Shown piece after piece: positions 12,485 through 21,757 of a DNA stretch of 64,000 nt. The position numbers and the translations under genes were made by a program. Below the pieces are notes generated by a model. The model saw only the letters and a program-made list of their open reading frames with translations, had not been told where the DNA came from and ran no database searches. The stretch is taken from positions 248,001 through 312,000 of the forward strand of contig NZ_VCLB01000007.1 in assembly GCF_005924265.1 (NCBI RefSeq), in the 5' to 3' direction. The stretch comes from Martelella lutilitoris (lineage in GTDB: Bacteria; Pseudomonadota; Alphaproteobacteria; Rhizobiales; Rhizobiaceae). Every line of letters begins with the position of its first letter. Within the stretch, counting starts at the first letter, position 1.

Positions 12485-13651
12485 ATGAAGATACTGGAAC
12501 GCTACATACTGGCCCGCGTGGTCCGCATGTTCCTGGCAACCCTGTTGCCGGTGCTGGCGATCCTGTGGCTGACGCAGGTGCTCGGCCGAATCAACCTCGT
12601 TACCGACAGCGGCCAGTCGATTCTTTCCTTCCTCACGCTGGCAACGCTGATATTGCCTACGGTCATCCCGACCGTTCTGCCCTTCGGCCTTGTCCTCGGC
12701 GCGGCGCAAACGCTGACGACGATGAACAATGATTCGGAACTGGCGGTCATCGACGCTGCCGGCGCCCACCGTTCGATCATCTACCGGCCGATCCTGATGT
12801 TCGCCGTGGTTCTCTGCGCCTTCTCCTTCGTTCTCGACAACTATATCGAGCCGAAATCGCGCGCCGAGGCGCGCACGCTGATCGCCTCGGTCTATGCCGA
12901 CCTGCTCTCCACCGTAATCGAGGAGAAGACCTTCCGCGAAATCGAGGACGGGCTCTACATCCAGATCTCGGAACGGCTCTCCGGCCGGGTGCTGAAGGGC
13001 CTTTTCGTGGCCGATTACCGCGAGCCTGAGAACTCCTACATCTACTATGCCCGCGAAGGCGCGGTTGACGAAAGCGGCAGCCAGCTAATCATGCGAAACG
13101 GCCAGGTGCAGCGCGAAGACGAGACCGGTAATGTCTCCATCGTCCAGTTTGATTCCTACAGTTTCGACCTGTCGGAACTGACCAGCGACCGCAGCCAGGC
13201 CTCCCGCAAGGCGACGGATCGCGGCCTGCCCTTCCTGCTCAATCCTGATCCCGAAGACCCGGACTACAAGGCCAATCCCGGCGCCTACCGGGCGGAACTG
13301 ACCCGGCGCCTGACCGACTGGTCGCTGCCGCTGATCTACGCCATCTTCACCATCGTCATCGTCGGCGATGCGCGCTCGCACAGGGAGCGGCGCATTCCGC
13401 CGATGGCGACCGCCTTCGTTCTGACGCTCGTTCTCCGGCTGATGTCGCAGTTTTCGACCAACCGTGCGGAGAGCGACGCCCTGTTCGTCCCGATTTCCTA
13501 CGGCATCGTCATCGTGCTGTTCGCTCTAGGCCTCTACCTGCTGCTGAAGCCGAGACGGGCGCGCAGAAATGCCAGCATGCTCGACCGGACCAATGCCGCC
13601 TTTTCCCGCATGATCGGCCGAGGGGCTCGCAATGACGGAGGCGCGTCATGA
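12485..13651 (+). CDS. lptF: LPS export ABC transporter permease LptF
   Basis: A 388-residue YjgP/YjgQ-family permease, one of the two membrane halves of the LptB2FG complex that extracts lipopolysaccharide from the inner membrane. It shows the family plan: membrane helices at about 12-35, 50-75 and 97-120, a periplasmic beta-jellyroll domain (about 125-265), then three C-terminal helices from about 275. The terminal overlap with lptG is four bases (ATGA), which implies translational coupling. An AAGAG site precedes the ATG. Confidence 0.93.
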   Translation: MKILERYILARVVRMFLATLLPVLAILWLTQVLGRINLVTDSGQSILSFLTLATLILPTVIPTVLPFGLVLGAAQTLTTMNNDSELAVIDAAGAHRSIIYRPILMFAVVLCAFSFVLDNYIEPKSRAEARTLIASVYADLLSTVIEEKTFREIEDGLYIQISERLSGRVLKGLFVADYREPENSYIYYAREGAVDESGSQLIMRNGQVQREDETGNVSIVQFDSYSFDLSELTSDRSQASRKATDRGLPFLLNPDPEDPDYKANPGAYRAELTRRLTDWSLPLIYAIFTIVIVGDARSHRERRIPPMATAFVLTLVLRLMSQFSTNRAESDALFVPISYGIVIVLFALGLYLLLKPRRARRNASMLDRTNAAFSRMIGRGARNDGGAS

Positions 13652-14718
13652 TCTTCTCCGTTCTCGGCCGCTATTTCTTCACCCGCTACCTGATAACGGT
13701 CGGCTGGTTCTTCTTCGGCGTGATCTCGATTATTTACCTGATCGATTTTTCCGAAGTCATCGGCAATATCTCGGTCGATGCCGGACAGGGCACGACGGAT
13801 GCGATGCTGATCACGGCCCTGCGCCTGCCCTATATCCTCCAGCAGACAATCCCCTTCATCGCGCTCTTTTCTGCCATGGTTGCGTTGATCGCGCTCAACC
13901 GGCGCAACGAACTTGTCGTCACCCGCTCTGCCGGCATTTCCGTATGGCAGTTCATCCTGCCCTTCGTCATCGGCGCCGCGCTGCTCGGCGCGGCAAGCGT
14001 CGTCGCGCTCAATCCCCTTGCCTCCTGGACCCAGAAAAAGGCGATCGGGCTCGAGGCGATCGGTCATGGCCAGGACCGGACGGTGCCATGGCTCAGACAG
14101 CTGACCGACGGTCAGGACACGATTATTGGCGGCCGCGGCATTGCCGAGAACGGAACCGAGTTGCTCCAGGCGGTGGTGATCTATTTCGACGACCAGGGCG
14201 GTCTCGTGAAACGTCAGGATGCCGCAAGAGCCGTGCTCAGCAATGGCTGGTGGACGCTCTTTGACGTCACCGAAACCGAGGTCGGCGAATTATCCACACA
14301 TCGTGACGAGGTCCGGGTCAAAACCAATCTCGACGAGCAGTTCGTCCAGCAGAACCTCGTCCAGCCGGACCTTGTGAGCATTTTTGCGCTGCCGAGACAA
14401 ATTGACCTCGCGCGTCAGTTCGGCATTTCAACCAATGCCTTGGAGACGCAATATAACTATTTGTTATCCTTGCCTTTCCTTTTGGTCGCCATGACCCTCA
14501 TCGCAGCCACCGTCTGCCTGAAGTTTTCGCGCTTCGCGCAGTCGCCGGCTGTTATTTTGGGTGGAATCCTGTCCGGCTTTCTGCTTTATGTGACGAGTGT
14601 TCTTGTAAAGGCGTTTGGCAGCAGCGGAGTTTTGTCGCCGCTTCTTGCGGCCTGGATTCCGGTGGTCGTGGCGATGGCGTTGGGTCTGACGATATTACTG
14701 CATCAGGAGGATGGTTAG
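13648..14718 (+). CDS. lptG: LPS export ABC transporter permease LptG
   Basis: The 356-residue partner of LptF. The N-terminal helices start with LGRYFFTRYLITVGWFFFG, a periplasmic domain covers about 125-255, and three helices follow from about 270. The partner ATPase LptB is not in this window. It overlaps lptF by four bases at the front and lptD by one base at the end, so the three are read from one message. Confidence 0.93.
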   Translation: MIFSVLGRYFFTRYLITVGWFFFGVISIIYLIDFSEVIGNISVDAGQGTTDAMLITALRLPYILQQTIPFIALFSAMVALIALNRRNELVVTRSAGISVWQFILPFVIGAALLGAASVVALNPLASWTQKKAIGLEAIGHGQDRTVPWLRQLTDGQDTIIGGRGIAENGTELLQAVVIYFDDQGGLVKRQDAARAVLSNGWWTLFDVTETEVGELSTHRDEVRVKTNLDEQFVQQNLVQPDLVSIFALPRQIDLARQFGISTNALETQYNYLLSLPFLLVAMTLIAATVCLKFSRFAQSPAVILGGILSGFLLYVTSVLVKAFGSSGVLSPLLAAWIPVVVAMALGLTILLHQEDG

Positions 14719-17063
14719 TGTCCCGGCAAGTTACGAGTAAATTGGGCCTTGCCGGGCTTCTGGCGGTTGCCAGCGCATTGACGCCGGTCAGCCTCCTGGC
14801 ACAAACCGCCCCTGCTTCAAGCATTGAGGAAGACTACGGCATTTCCGTTCCCGACGATGATTCGGGCCCGATGCTTTTGACGGCGAACGAACTGATCTAC
14901 AATCACGATACGCAGATGGTTTCCGCCATCGGCGGCGTGCAGATTTACTACGCCGGTTATCGCATGGTCGCCAACAAGGTCGAGTATGACCAGAAGGCGG
15001 GCCGGATGATGGCCTATGACGGGATCGAGGTGATCGATCCGGACGGCAACCGCCTGCGCGCCGAGAAGCTTGACGTCACCGACGACTTCGCGAACGGTTT
15101 CCTCGACGCCATCAGTGTCCGCACGCCCGACAATATTGCGATCGCCGGCGAACGGGCCGAGCGGATCGACGGCACCAGGATGGTGCTCGAGAACGGCGTC
15201 TATACTGCCTGCGTACCATGCGCCGAAAACCCGGAAAAGCCGCCCTTCTGGCAGATCCGCGCCCAGCGCGTGATCCAGGACGGCGAAACCCGGACGGTCC
15301 GGCTCGAAAGCCCGCGCTTCCAGCTTCTCGGTCACACGATCGCGGTCCTGCCGTCGATCACGGTTCCCGATCCGAGCGTCAAGCGTAAACGCGGTTTCCT
15401 GTTTCCGTCGATGAGCATTGGCGAAAATCTCGGCGTCGGGTTCTCCCTGCCCTATTACATTCCGATCTCGCCGAGTTCCGACGTCACCTTTACCGGAACG
15501 GGCTATACCGAGCAGGGTTTCCTTCTGGAAGCTGAATATCGCAAGCGCTATCGCAACGGCCAGCACACGCTGCGTTTCGCCGGCATCGACCAGATGGGCA
15601 GCGACCAGTTTACCGGCGGCACCACCGATGCCGAGGTAAACGGCCGCGCCATGATCGCCTCCACCGGCGAGTTCCAGATCAATCCGCGCTGGGTCTTCGG
15701 CTGGGATGCGATGGTGCAGAGCGACAACAATTTCGCCCGCACCTATTCGATCGACGGCCATGACGACAAGATCTTCAACAACCAGGTCTATCTCGAAGGT
15801 CTCGGCAAGCGCAGTTCGGTGTCGGTCAAGGGCAATTATTTCGACGTTCAGGACGCCGACAGCGAGGACGCGGCCGAGAGCAAGCAGGCGATCGTGGTGC
15901 CGGTCATCGATTATGACTATATCGCGCCGGAGCCTGTTTTCGGCGGGCAGCTGTCCGTCACCAACAACCTCACCAACATCGTCCGCCGCAAGAATGATGT
16001 GGTGCCGACAGCCGTCAACGACCGCTTTCTCGGGCTGAAGGGCAACAGCACGCGCCTGACCAGCGAAGTCGAATGGGAGCGGACCTTTACCACCGACGGC
16101 GGTCTGCAGCTCAGCCCGCTGCTGGCCGCCCGTGCCGACGGTTACCTGCTCAATGTCGATGACCCGAACCAGATCAATGGCGGCGCTTATTCCTATGCCG
16201 GCAATTTCGTCGATCAGGACGCCGCCGCACGCGCCATGGTCACCGCCGGTCTGGAGATGAAATATCCGATCCTGATGACCAACAGCTTCAGCTCGCACAT
16301 CATCGAGCCGATCGGTCAGGTTTTTGTCCGTCCGGACGAGCAGTATGCCGGCGGTCTGCCGAACGAAGACGCGCAGAGCTTCGTCTTCGATGCGCTGACA
16401 CTGTTTGAGCGTGACAAGTTTTCGGGATATGACCGCGTCGAAGGCGGCACGCGCGCCAATATCGGCTTCCGCTACCGCGGCGTGTACGATTCCGGCATGC
16501 TGGTCAACGGCCTGTTCGGCCAGTCGTTCCAGCTTGCGGGCAAGAATTCCTTCGCCTCCCCCGATCTTGTGGGCGTCGGCATCGACTCCGGTCTCGAATC
16601 GAAACGGTCCGACTATGTCGGCGCCGCTTCCGTTTCCTTCCCCTTCGGTCTTTCGTTCACCGGCGGCGCACGTTTCGATGAGGAAGACTTCACCCTGCAG
16701 CGCACGGATTTCGGCGTCGGCTACAATTCGCGCTGGTTCGACACGGCGCTCGACTACACGAACATTCTCGCCCAGCCGGGCTATGCCTATAATGAGCGCA
16801 ACAGCGAGATCAAATCGACGAGCACCTTCCGTCTCAACGACAATTGGGGCGTTTCCGGCTCGCTGACCTATGATCTGGCCAACAATGTCCTGACCAATCG
16901 CTGGGTCGGCCTGACATACGAGGACATCTGCACGATCTTCTCGATCACCTATCAGGAAGACTGGGACAACAACAACCGCGAGGCCGTCGACTGGACGATC
17001 GGCGCGCGTCTGACCTTCCGCACGCTGGGCGACATCGTGGTCGGCAGCGATTCTCTCAATTGA
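14718..17063 (+). CDS. lptD: LPS-assembly outer-membrane protein LptD
   Basis: The 781-residue protein begins at a GTG that overlaps the lptG stop by one base, with AGGAGG 9 bases upstream. It has a signal peptide (about 1-29, ending LLAQTA), a periplasmic OstA/LptA-like beta-jellyroll (about 50-190), and a C-terminal beta-barrel of roughly 550 residues rich in alternating aromatic strands. Cysteines occur as CVPC near 165 and a single Cys in the YEDICTIF segment close to the C-terminus, consistent with the disulfides needed for LptD folding. Together with LptE it inserts LPS into the outer leaflet. Confidence 0.95.
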   Translation: MSRQVTSKLGLAGLLAVASALTPVSLLAQTAPASSIEEDYGISVPDDDSGPMLLTANELIYNHDTQMVSAIGGVQIYYAGYRMVANKVEYDQKAGRMMAYDGIEVIDPDGNRLRAEKLDVTDDFANGFLDAISVRTPDNIAIAGERAERIDGTRMVLENGVYTACVPCAENPEKPPFWQIRAQRVIQDGETRTVRLESPRFQLLGHTIAVLPSITVPDPSVKRKRGFLFPSMSIGENLGVGFSLPYYIPISPSSDVTFTGTGYTEQGFLLEAEYRKRYRNGQHTLRFAGIDQMGSDQFTGGTTDAEVNGRAMIASTGEFQINPRWVFGWDAMVQSDNNFARTYSIDGHDDKIFNNQVYLEGLGKRSSVSVKGNYFDVQDADSEDAAESKQAIVVPVIDYDYIAPEPVFGGQLSVTNNLTNIVRRKNDVVPTAVNDRFLGLKGNSTRLTSEVEWERTFTTDGGLQLSPLLAARADGYLLNVDDPNQINGGAYSYAGNFVDQDAAARAMVTAGLEMKYPILMTNSFSSHIIEPIGQVFVRPDEQYAGGLPNEDAQSFVFDALTLFERDKFSGYDRVEGGTRANIGFRYRGVYDSGMLVNGLFGQSFQLAGKNSFASPDLVGVGIDSGLESKRSDYVGAASVSFPFGLSFTGGARFDEEDFTLQRTDFGVGYNSRWFDTALDYTNILAQPGYAYNERNSEIKSTSTFRLNDNWGVSGSLTYDLANNVLTNRWVGLTYEDICTIFSITYQEDWDNNNREAVDWTIGARLTFRTLGDIVVGSDSLN

Positions 17064-17307
17064 CCCGATCGGTCGCTCCGATCCGATCAATGCCTTGCTT
17101 TTGCCCCTAAAATGGACAAAACATTGCCATCGAGAGATGGGCATGGATCGTACTATTACATGTCCGCGAACGAAACTGACAGTAACTGCACCGCGCCCAG
17201 GGAGGGGCGGCCAGGCGGTGTCGAGCCAGTGCTTGAGAACACGCCGCCATGCCGGGAAGGTGCCTCGCCGCAACATGCGGCGCAGAAGGCTGTTGAAAGG
17301 AAAGAAC

Positions 17308-18261
17308 ATGACTGCCGCAAGATTTTCAGTGACCGCCTTTGCCGCCGCCATGATCGCCACGGCCGGCATCACAGGCGCCGCGCCGCAACCCGCCTTCGCC
17401 AAAACCGTCGACATTGAAGTCATCGTCAACAATGTCCCGATCACCAATGACGATATCGCCAAACGCCGAAATCTGCTGCGCCTGATGGGGACGAAGGGCA
17501 ATCTGAACGATAAGGCGCGCGAGGCGATGATCGACCAGGCGCTGAAGCAGTCGGAGATCGCGCTTCGCAACATGTCGGTCACCCAGCCGGAAGTGGACGA
17601 CGCTTTCGCCAATTTCGCCAATAGCAACGGCATGTCCGTCTCGCAGATGAGCAATATCCTCAATCAGGCCGGCGTCGGCGTCGACCACTTCAAGTTCTAC
17701 ATCGCCGTGTCGATGAGTTGGAGCCAGTTGCTGCGAGCCCGATACGGCGGTAACACGCTCCTGCCCGAGGACCAGTTCATCGCCCAGCTCGAGGCAGCGG
17801 AAAAAGACGGCAAGAAGCCTGAGACCACCGAATATCTGCTGAAGCGCATCGTCTTTGTCGTGCCGCAGAATGAGCGCGGCTCGCTGCTTGCCAAGCGCAA
17901 GCGCGAGGCCGAATCCGCGCGTTCGAAATTCCCCGGATGCGACCAGGCGATCTCCTTCGCCGCAACGATGAACGACGTGACGGTCCTCGACTATGGTCGC
18001 TTTCTGGAGCCTCAGCTTCCGGCCGAATGGAAGGACGCCGTCACCAAGGCCAAGGGCGATACCACATCGGTTCAGACGACGCCGTTCGGCGCGGAATTCC
18101 TTGCGATCTGCGACCGCAAGACGACATCCGATGACTACGCCGCGCGTCTCGTACTCAGCGCCGAGGAGAACTCGGCCGAGGAAGACCGAGACAGCGAAAG
18201 CGAGAAATATATGGAAGAACTGAAGAGCAAGGCCCAGATCGTCACCCCGGGCAAGTCCTGA
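17308..18261 (+). CDS. SurA-like periplasmic chaperone/peptidyl-prolyl isomerase-type protein
   Basis: A 317-residue secreted protein following lptD. The frame is open further upstream, but the ATG at 17308 with a GAAAGGAAAG ribosome site begins a proper signal peptide (about 1-31, ending APQPAFA). The mature N-terminus IEVIVNNVPITNDDIAKR matches the SurA N-terminal domain that binds unfolded outer-membrane proteins. The C-terminal parvulin region (about 165-270) is weakly conserved and may lack isomerase activity. The order lptD-surA-pdxA-rsmA is widespread in proteobacteria and supports a role in barrel folding, notably of LptD. Confidence 0.85.
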   Translation: MTAARFSVTAFAAAMIATAGITGAAPQPAFAKTVDIEVIVNNVPITNDDIAKRRNLLRLMGTKGNLNDKAREAMIDQALKQSEIALRNMSVTQPEVDDAFANFANSNGMSVSQMSNILNQAGVGVDHFKFYIAVSMSWSQLLRARYGGNTLLPEDQFIAQLEAAEKDGKKPETTEYLLKRIVFVVPQNERGSLLAKRKREAESARSKFPGCDQAISFAATMNDVTVLDYGRFLEPQLPAEWKDAVTKAKGDTTSVQTTPFGAEFLAICDRKTTSDDYAARLVLSAEENSAEEDRDSESEKYMEELKSKAQIVTPGKS

Positions 18262-18271
18262 TTGATCCCGA

Positions 18272-19291
18272 ATGATGACTGATCGTCCGCTTGCTCTCTC
18301 CCAGGGAGACCCCGCCGGCATTGGGCCGGAGATTGCGCTCAAGGCCTGGTCCCGCCGCGAACAGACGGGAATGCCCCCCTTTGTCTATCTCGGAGATCCG
18401 CGCATTCTGAAGGCCCGTGCTGAGATGCTCGGCCTGGACGTGCCGGTCGCGGTTTCGGCTCCTGAGGCCGCGGTCTCGAATTTCAACGCGTTTTTGCCGG
18501 TCTTCGCCATTGATGCGGCGACGCCCGTTTCGCCCGGAAAACCCGATCCGGGCACGGCGGCCGGCACGATTGCGGCGATCGAGACCGGGGTGAAGCTCAC
18601 CATGCGCGGCAAGACAGCCGGTCTCGTGACCAATCCGATCGCCAAATCGGTGCTCTACAGTTCCGGCTTCCGCTTTCCCGGCCATACGGAATTTCTGGCG
18701 GAGCTCGCACGACGAGAGACCGGGACGGAGTATCACCCCGTGATGATGCTCGCCTGCCCGGCCCTGCGCGTCGTGCCCGTCACCATTCATATCCCGCTCG
18801 CCGATGTTCCGGGCGCCCTTGACCGGCAGTTGATCATCGAGACGATCCGGATTACCGCGCGCGACCTCGCCCGTCGTTTCGGCATAGGTTCGCCGCGGCT
18901 TGCCGTCGCCGGGCTCAACCCGCATGCCGGCGAGCAGGGCACGATCGGCCGCGAGGATGAGGAGACCGTGCGTCCGGCGCTTGAAATCCTGCGCGCCGAA
19001 GGCATCGACGTAACTGGCCCGCTTCCCGCCGACACCATGTTTCACGCAAGCGCCAGGGCGCGCTATGACGCGGCGATCTGCATGTATCACGATCAGGCGC
19101 TGATCCCGGTCAAGACGCTCGGCTTCGAGGAAGGCGTCAACGTGACGCTCGGCCTGCCCTTCGTGCGAACCTCTCCCGACCACGGGACGGCCTTTGACAT
19201 TGCCGAACGCGGCATCGCCGATCCGCGAAGCCTGGAAGAGGCGCTCAAGCTCGCCGCCAGGCTGACCGCCGGATCGGGGCAGCGGCCATGA
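18272..19291 (+). CDS. pdxA: 4-hydroxythreonine-4-phosphate dehydrogenase
   Basis: The 339-residue enzyme of the DXP-dependent pyridoxal phosphate pathway, which oxidises 4-phosphohydroxy-L-threonine with NAD. Diagnostic segments are [13 protein letters not shown] at the N-terminus, [13 protein letters not shown] with a metal-ligand His, [13 protein letters not shown], and [16 protein letters not shown]. It begins 10 bases after the surA-like gene and overlaps rsmA by four bases (ATGA), so it belongs to the same transcription unit. Confidence 0.96.
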   Translation: MMTDRPLALSQGDPAGIGPEIALKAWSRREQTGMPPFVYLGDPRILKARAEMLGLDVPVAVSAPEAAVSNFNAFLPVFAIDAATPVSPGKPDPGTAAGTIAAIETGVKLTMRGKTAGLVTNPIAKSVLYSSGFRFPGHTEFLAELARRETGTEYHPVMMLACPALRVVPVTIHIPLADVPGALDRQLIIETIRITARDLARRFGIGSPRLAVAGLNPHAGEQGTIGREDEETVRPALEILRAEGIDVTGPLPADTMFHASARARYDAAICMYHDQALIPVKTLGFEEGVNVTLGLPFVRTSPDHGTAFDIAERGIADPRSLEEALKLAARLTAGSGQRP

Positions 19292-20115
19292 GCCAGATCG
19301 ACGATCTGCCGCCGCTGCGCGAAGTTCTGGCCAATCACGAGTTGAATGCAAAGAAAGCGCTCGGCCAGAACTTTCTGCTCGACCTCAACCTGACGCAGAA
19401 GATCGCCCGTACGGCCGGCGACCTTGAGGGCACGCATGTCATCGAGGTCGGCCCCGGTCCCGGCGGCCTGACGCGCGCCATTCTCTCGCTTGGCGCGGAA
19501 AGGCTGACCGTGATCGAGCGCGATTCGCGCTGCCTTCCGGCGCTGGAGGAGATCGCCGGCCACTACCCGGGAAGGCTCGAGATCATCGAGGGCGACGCGC
19601 TGAAGGTGGATTTTGCCGAGATCGCCGGCGGCAGACCAATACGCATTATCGCCAATCTGCCGTACAATGTTGGCACGCAATTGCTGGTGAACTGGCTTCT
19701 GCCGAAGGCATGGTCGCCCTATTGGCAATCGCTGACGCTGATGTTCCAGAAGGAAGTCGCCCAGCGCATCGTCGCCGAGCCCGGCGACAGCCATTACGGC
19801 CGGCTCGGCGTGCTTGCCGGCTGGCGCACCGAGGCGCGCATCGCCTTCGATGTCCCCCCGCAGGCCTTCACGCCGCCGCCGAAGGTGACGTCGAGCGTCG
19901 TCCATCTCACGCCGCGCGCCAAACCGATCGCGGTCGAGGCCGCAGCGCTCGAGAAGATAACCCAGGCCGCCTTCGGCCAGCGCCGCAAGATGCTGCGCCA
20001 GAGCCTCAAGTCGCTCGGCGGCGAGGCGTTGCTGCAAAAGGCGGATATCGATCCGACGCGGCGCGCCGAAACGCTCAGCGTCGAGGAATTTTGCACGCTC
20101 GCGCGCGTGCTCTAG
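19288..20115 (+). CDS. rsmA: 16S rRNA dimethyladenosine transferase RsmA (KsgA)
   Basis: The 275-residue enzyme dimethylates the two adjacent adenosines near the 3' end of 16S rRNA, using S-adenosylmethionine. Visible motifs are the [18 protein letters not shown] box, the cofactor site [12 protein letters not shown], the catalytic NLPYNVGTQ (NLPY), and the C-terminal [13 protein letters not shown] basic segment. It is coupled to pdxA by a four-base overlap and converges on gmk. Confidence 0.97.
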   Translation: MSQIDDLPPLREVLANHELNAKKALGQNFLLDLNLTQKIARTAGDLEGTHVIEVGPGPGGLTRAILSLGAERLTVIERDSRCLPALEEIAGHYPGRLEIIEGDALKVDFAEIAGGRPIRIIANLPYNVGTQLLVNWLLPKAWSPYWQSLTLMFQKEVAQRIVAEPGDSHYGRLGVLAGWRTEARIAFDVPPQAFTPPPKVTSSVVHLTPRAKPIAVEAAALEKITQAAFGQRRKMLRQSLKSLGGEALLQKADIDPTRRAETLSVEEFCTLARVL

Positions 20116-20126
20116 AGCCCTTCAGG

Positions 20127-20765
20127 CTACTCGGACAGAAGCGCATCCACATGGTGCGGGATGACGCTCTCATATTCGCGCTTCGCCCGCTCTGCCCTCA
20201 GGATCGAACGCACCAGGTCATAGGCGTCCTCAAGATCGTCGTTGACGACGACATATTCATAGTCGCGCCAGCGCGAGATCTCGCCGGTGGCGTTCTTCAG
20301 GCGGACCTCCATAGCGGCCTTGCTGTCTTCGGCACGGGCCATCAGCCGCGCCTTCAAAGCCTTCATCGACGGCGGCAGGACGAAAATGCCGACGACATCG
20401 CGCGGGAGCGCCTGCTTCAGTTGTTCAGCGCCCTGAACGTCGATGTCGAACAGCACGTCGCGGCCGGCGGCAAGCGATTTCTCGACCGCCGCTCTGGGCG
20501 TCGCGTAGAAATTGCCGTGGACCTCGGCCCATTCGAGAAAGGCGCCTTGATCACGCCGGGCGAGGAATTCGTCGGGCTGCAGGAAGAAATAATGCACGCC
20601 CTCTTGCTCGCTTTTGCGGCGCGCCCGCGTGGTCGCGCTGATGGACAGGTCGATCATCGGATCTTCAGCGAGAAGCCGCCGCGCGATTGTCGACTTGCCC
20701 GCGCCGGACGGGGCGGCCAGGACCAACATGATCCCGCGTCTGTTTACAGCGTCACTCTCTGCCAT
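20127..20765 (-). CDS. gmk: Guanylate kinase
   Basis: The 212-residue enzyme phosphorylates GMP to GDP with ATP. It has the P-loop APSGAGKSTI, the GMP-binding TTRARRKSEQEGVHYFF region and the DIDVQGAEQLK segment. It is four bases downstream of the yicC gene, an order (yicC-gmk) seen in many bacteria. It is the last gene of the leftward yicC-gmk unit and ends 11 bases from rsmA. Confidence 0.96.
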   Translation of the reverse strand: MAESDAVNRRGIMLVLAAPSGAGKSTIARRLLAEDPMIDLSISATTRARRKSEQEGVHYFFLQPDEFLARRDQGAFLEWAEVHGNFYATPRAAVEKSLAAGRDVLFDIDVQGAEQLKQALPRDVVGIFVLPPSMKALKARLMARAEDSKAAMEVRLKNATGEISRWRDYEYVVVNDDLEDAYDLVRSILRAERAKREYESVIPHHVDALLSE

Positions 20766-20769
20766 GGCT

Positions 20770-21657
20770 CTACTCCAGATTCTGTATCTGCTCGCGAAAC
20801 TGATCGATGACCGTCTTCAGCTCCAGCCCGGCTGCCGTCACCGCCACGGCATTCGATTTGGAACAGATCGTATTGGTCTCGCGGTTGAATTCCTGCGCCA
20901 GAAAATCAAGCCGCCGTCCGCAGGGACCGCCCTGCTGCAGAAGCGCGCGGGCGGCCGCAACATGGGCGTTCAAGCGGTCGATTTCTTCCTGAATGTCCGC
21001 CTTTGTGGCCAGCAGCACCGCCTCGGCATAAAGCCGTTCGCTGTCGAGCGCGGGCGCGGCCTCCACCAGTCTCGCCACCTCTTCGGAAAGCCTTGCGGCG
21101 ATGGTGGCCGGTGCGCGCGATGGATCGGCGGCAATCATTTCCGTCAGCGTTTCGATCCGGTCGATCTGCCGGGATAGAATCGCAACGATCTTCTCGCCCT
21201 CATCGCCGCGCATGGCCGAAAGCCTGTCGAGCGCGAGGTCGAGATCATCGAGGATCATGCGGTCGCGCGTCTCGATCGCCTCGTCGCTGTCTTCGGCCTC
21301 ACGGAACTCGGCAATGCCGCGCATGCCGAGAAGGCCCTCCATGGTGAGCGGCCTGTCGTCGAGGGCATCGCCGAGCCGGGCCTTGAGGTCGAGCACGGCC
21401 TGAAGCGCCGCCTCGTTGACGACGAGTTCCAGCCTGCTCTCGGCGAGCGCGATCGACAGCGCCACCTGCACATTGCCGCGCGACAGCCGGCCTGACAGGC
21501 GCTTGCGGACCTCGCTCTCCAGATGATCGCTGCCCTGCGGCAGCCGAAGCCGGAAATCGAGCCCCTTGCCGTTGACGGACCGCAGTTCCCAGGTCCAGCG
21601 ATAGCGCTGCCAGTGTCCCTCGCTGCGGGCAAAGCCCGTCATGGATTGCGGCTTCAT
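20770..21657 (-). CDS. YicC family endoribonuclease
   Basis: A 295-residue YicC/YloC protein, a family shown elsewhere to be an endoribonuclease acting on small RNAs and mRNA. The frame is open for another 73 codons, but the family N-terminus MTGFARSEG and the AAGAGGGGAAGAG ribosome site fix the start at 21657. The conserved C-terminal KSNAVAVTAAGLELKTVIDQ with REQIQNLE end is present. It directly precedes gmk. Confidence 0.92.
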   Translation of the reverse strand: MKPQSMTGFARSEGHWQRYRWTWELRSVNGKGLDFRLRLPQGSDHLESEVRKRLSGRLSRGNVQVALSIALAESRLELVVNEAALQAVLDLKARLGDALDDRPLTMEGLLGMRGIAEFREAEDSDEAIETRDRMILDDLDLALDRLSAMRGDEGEKIVAILSRQIDRIETLTEMIAADPSRAPATIAARLSEEVARLVEAAPALDSERLYAEAVLLATKADIQEEIDRLNAHVAAARALLQQGGPCGRRLDFLAQEFNRETNTICSKSNAVAVTAAGLELKTVIDQFREQIQNLE

Positions 21658-21757
21658 CTCTTCCCCTCTTGGCCCCTGCCCGGCAATCGGGACCGGGCCA
21701 TTGCGGCGCAAACTACAGTATTTTCCTCCGGACGCTAAGCCGGATCTCCGGCGAGGG

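Noticed and set aside
17095-17307. An N-terminal extension of the surA-like gene
   Set aside because: The ATG at 17308 has a ribosome site and begins a signal peptide; the extension would bury the signal peptide inside the protein.
14817-17663. A 948-residue open frame on the minus strand opposite lptD and part of the surA-like gene
   Set aside because: It mirrors the codon pattern of lptD, has no recognisable domain or ribosome site, and long antisense frames are common in GC-rich DNA.
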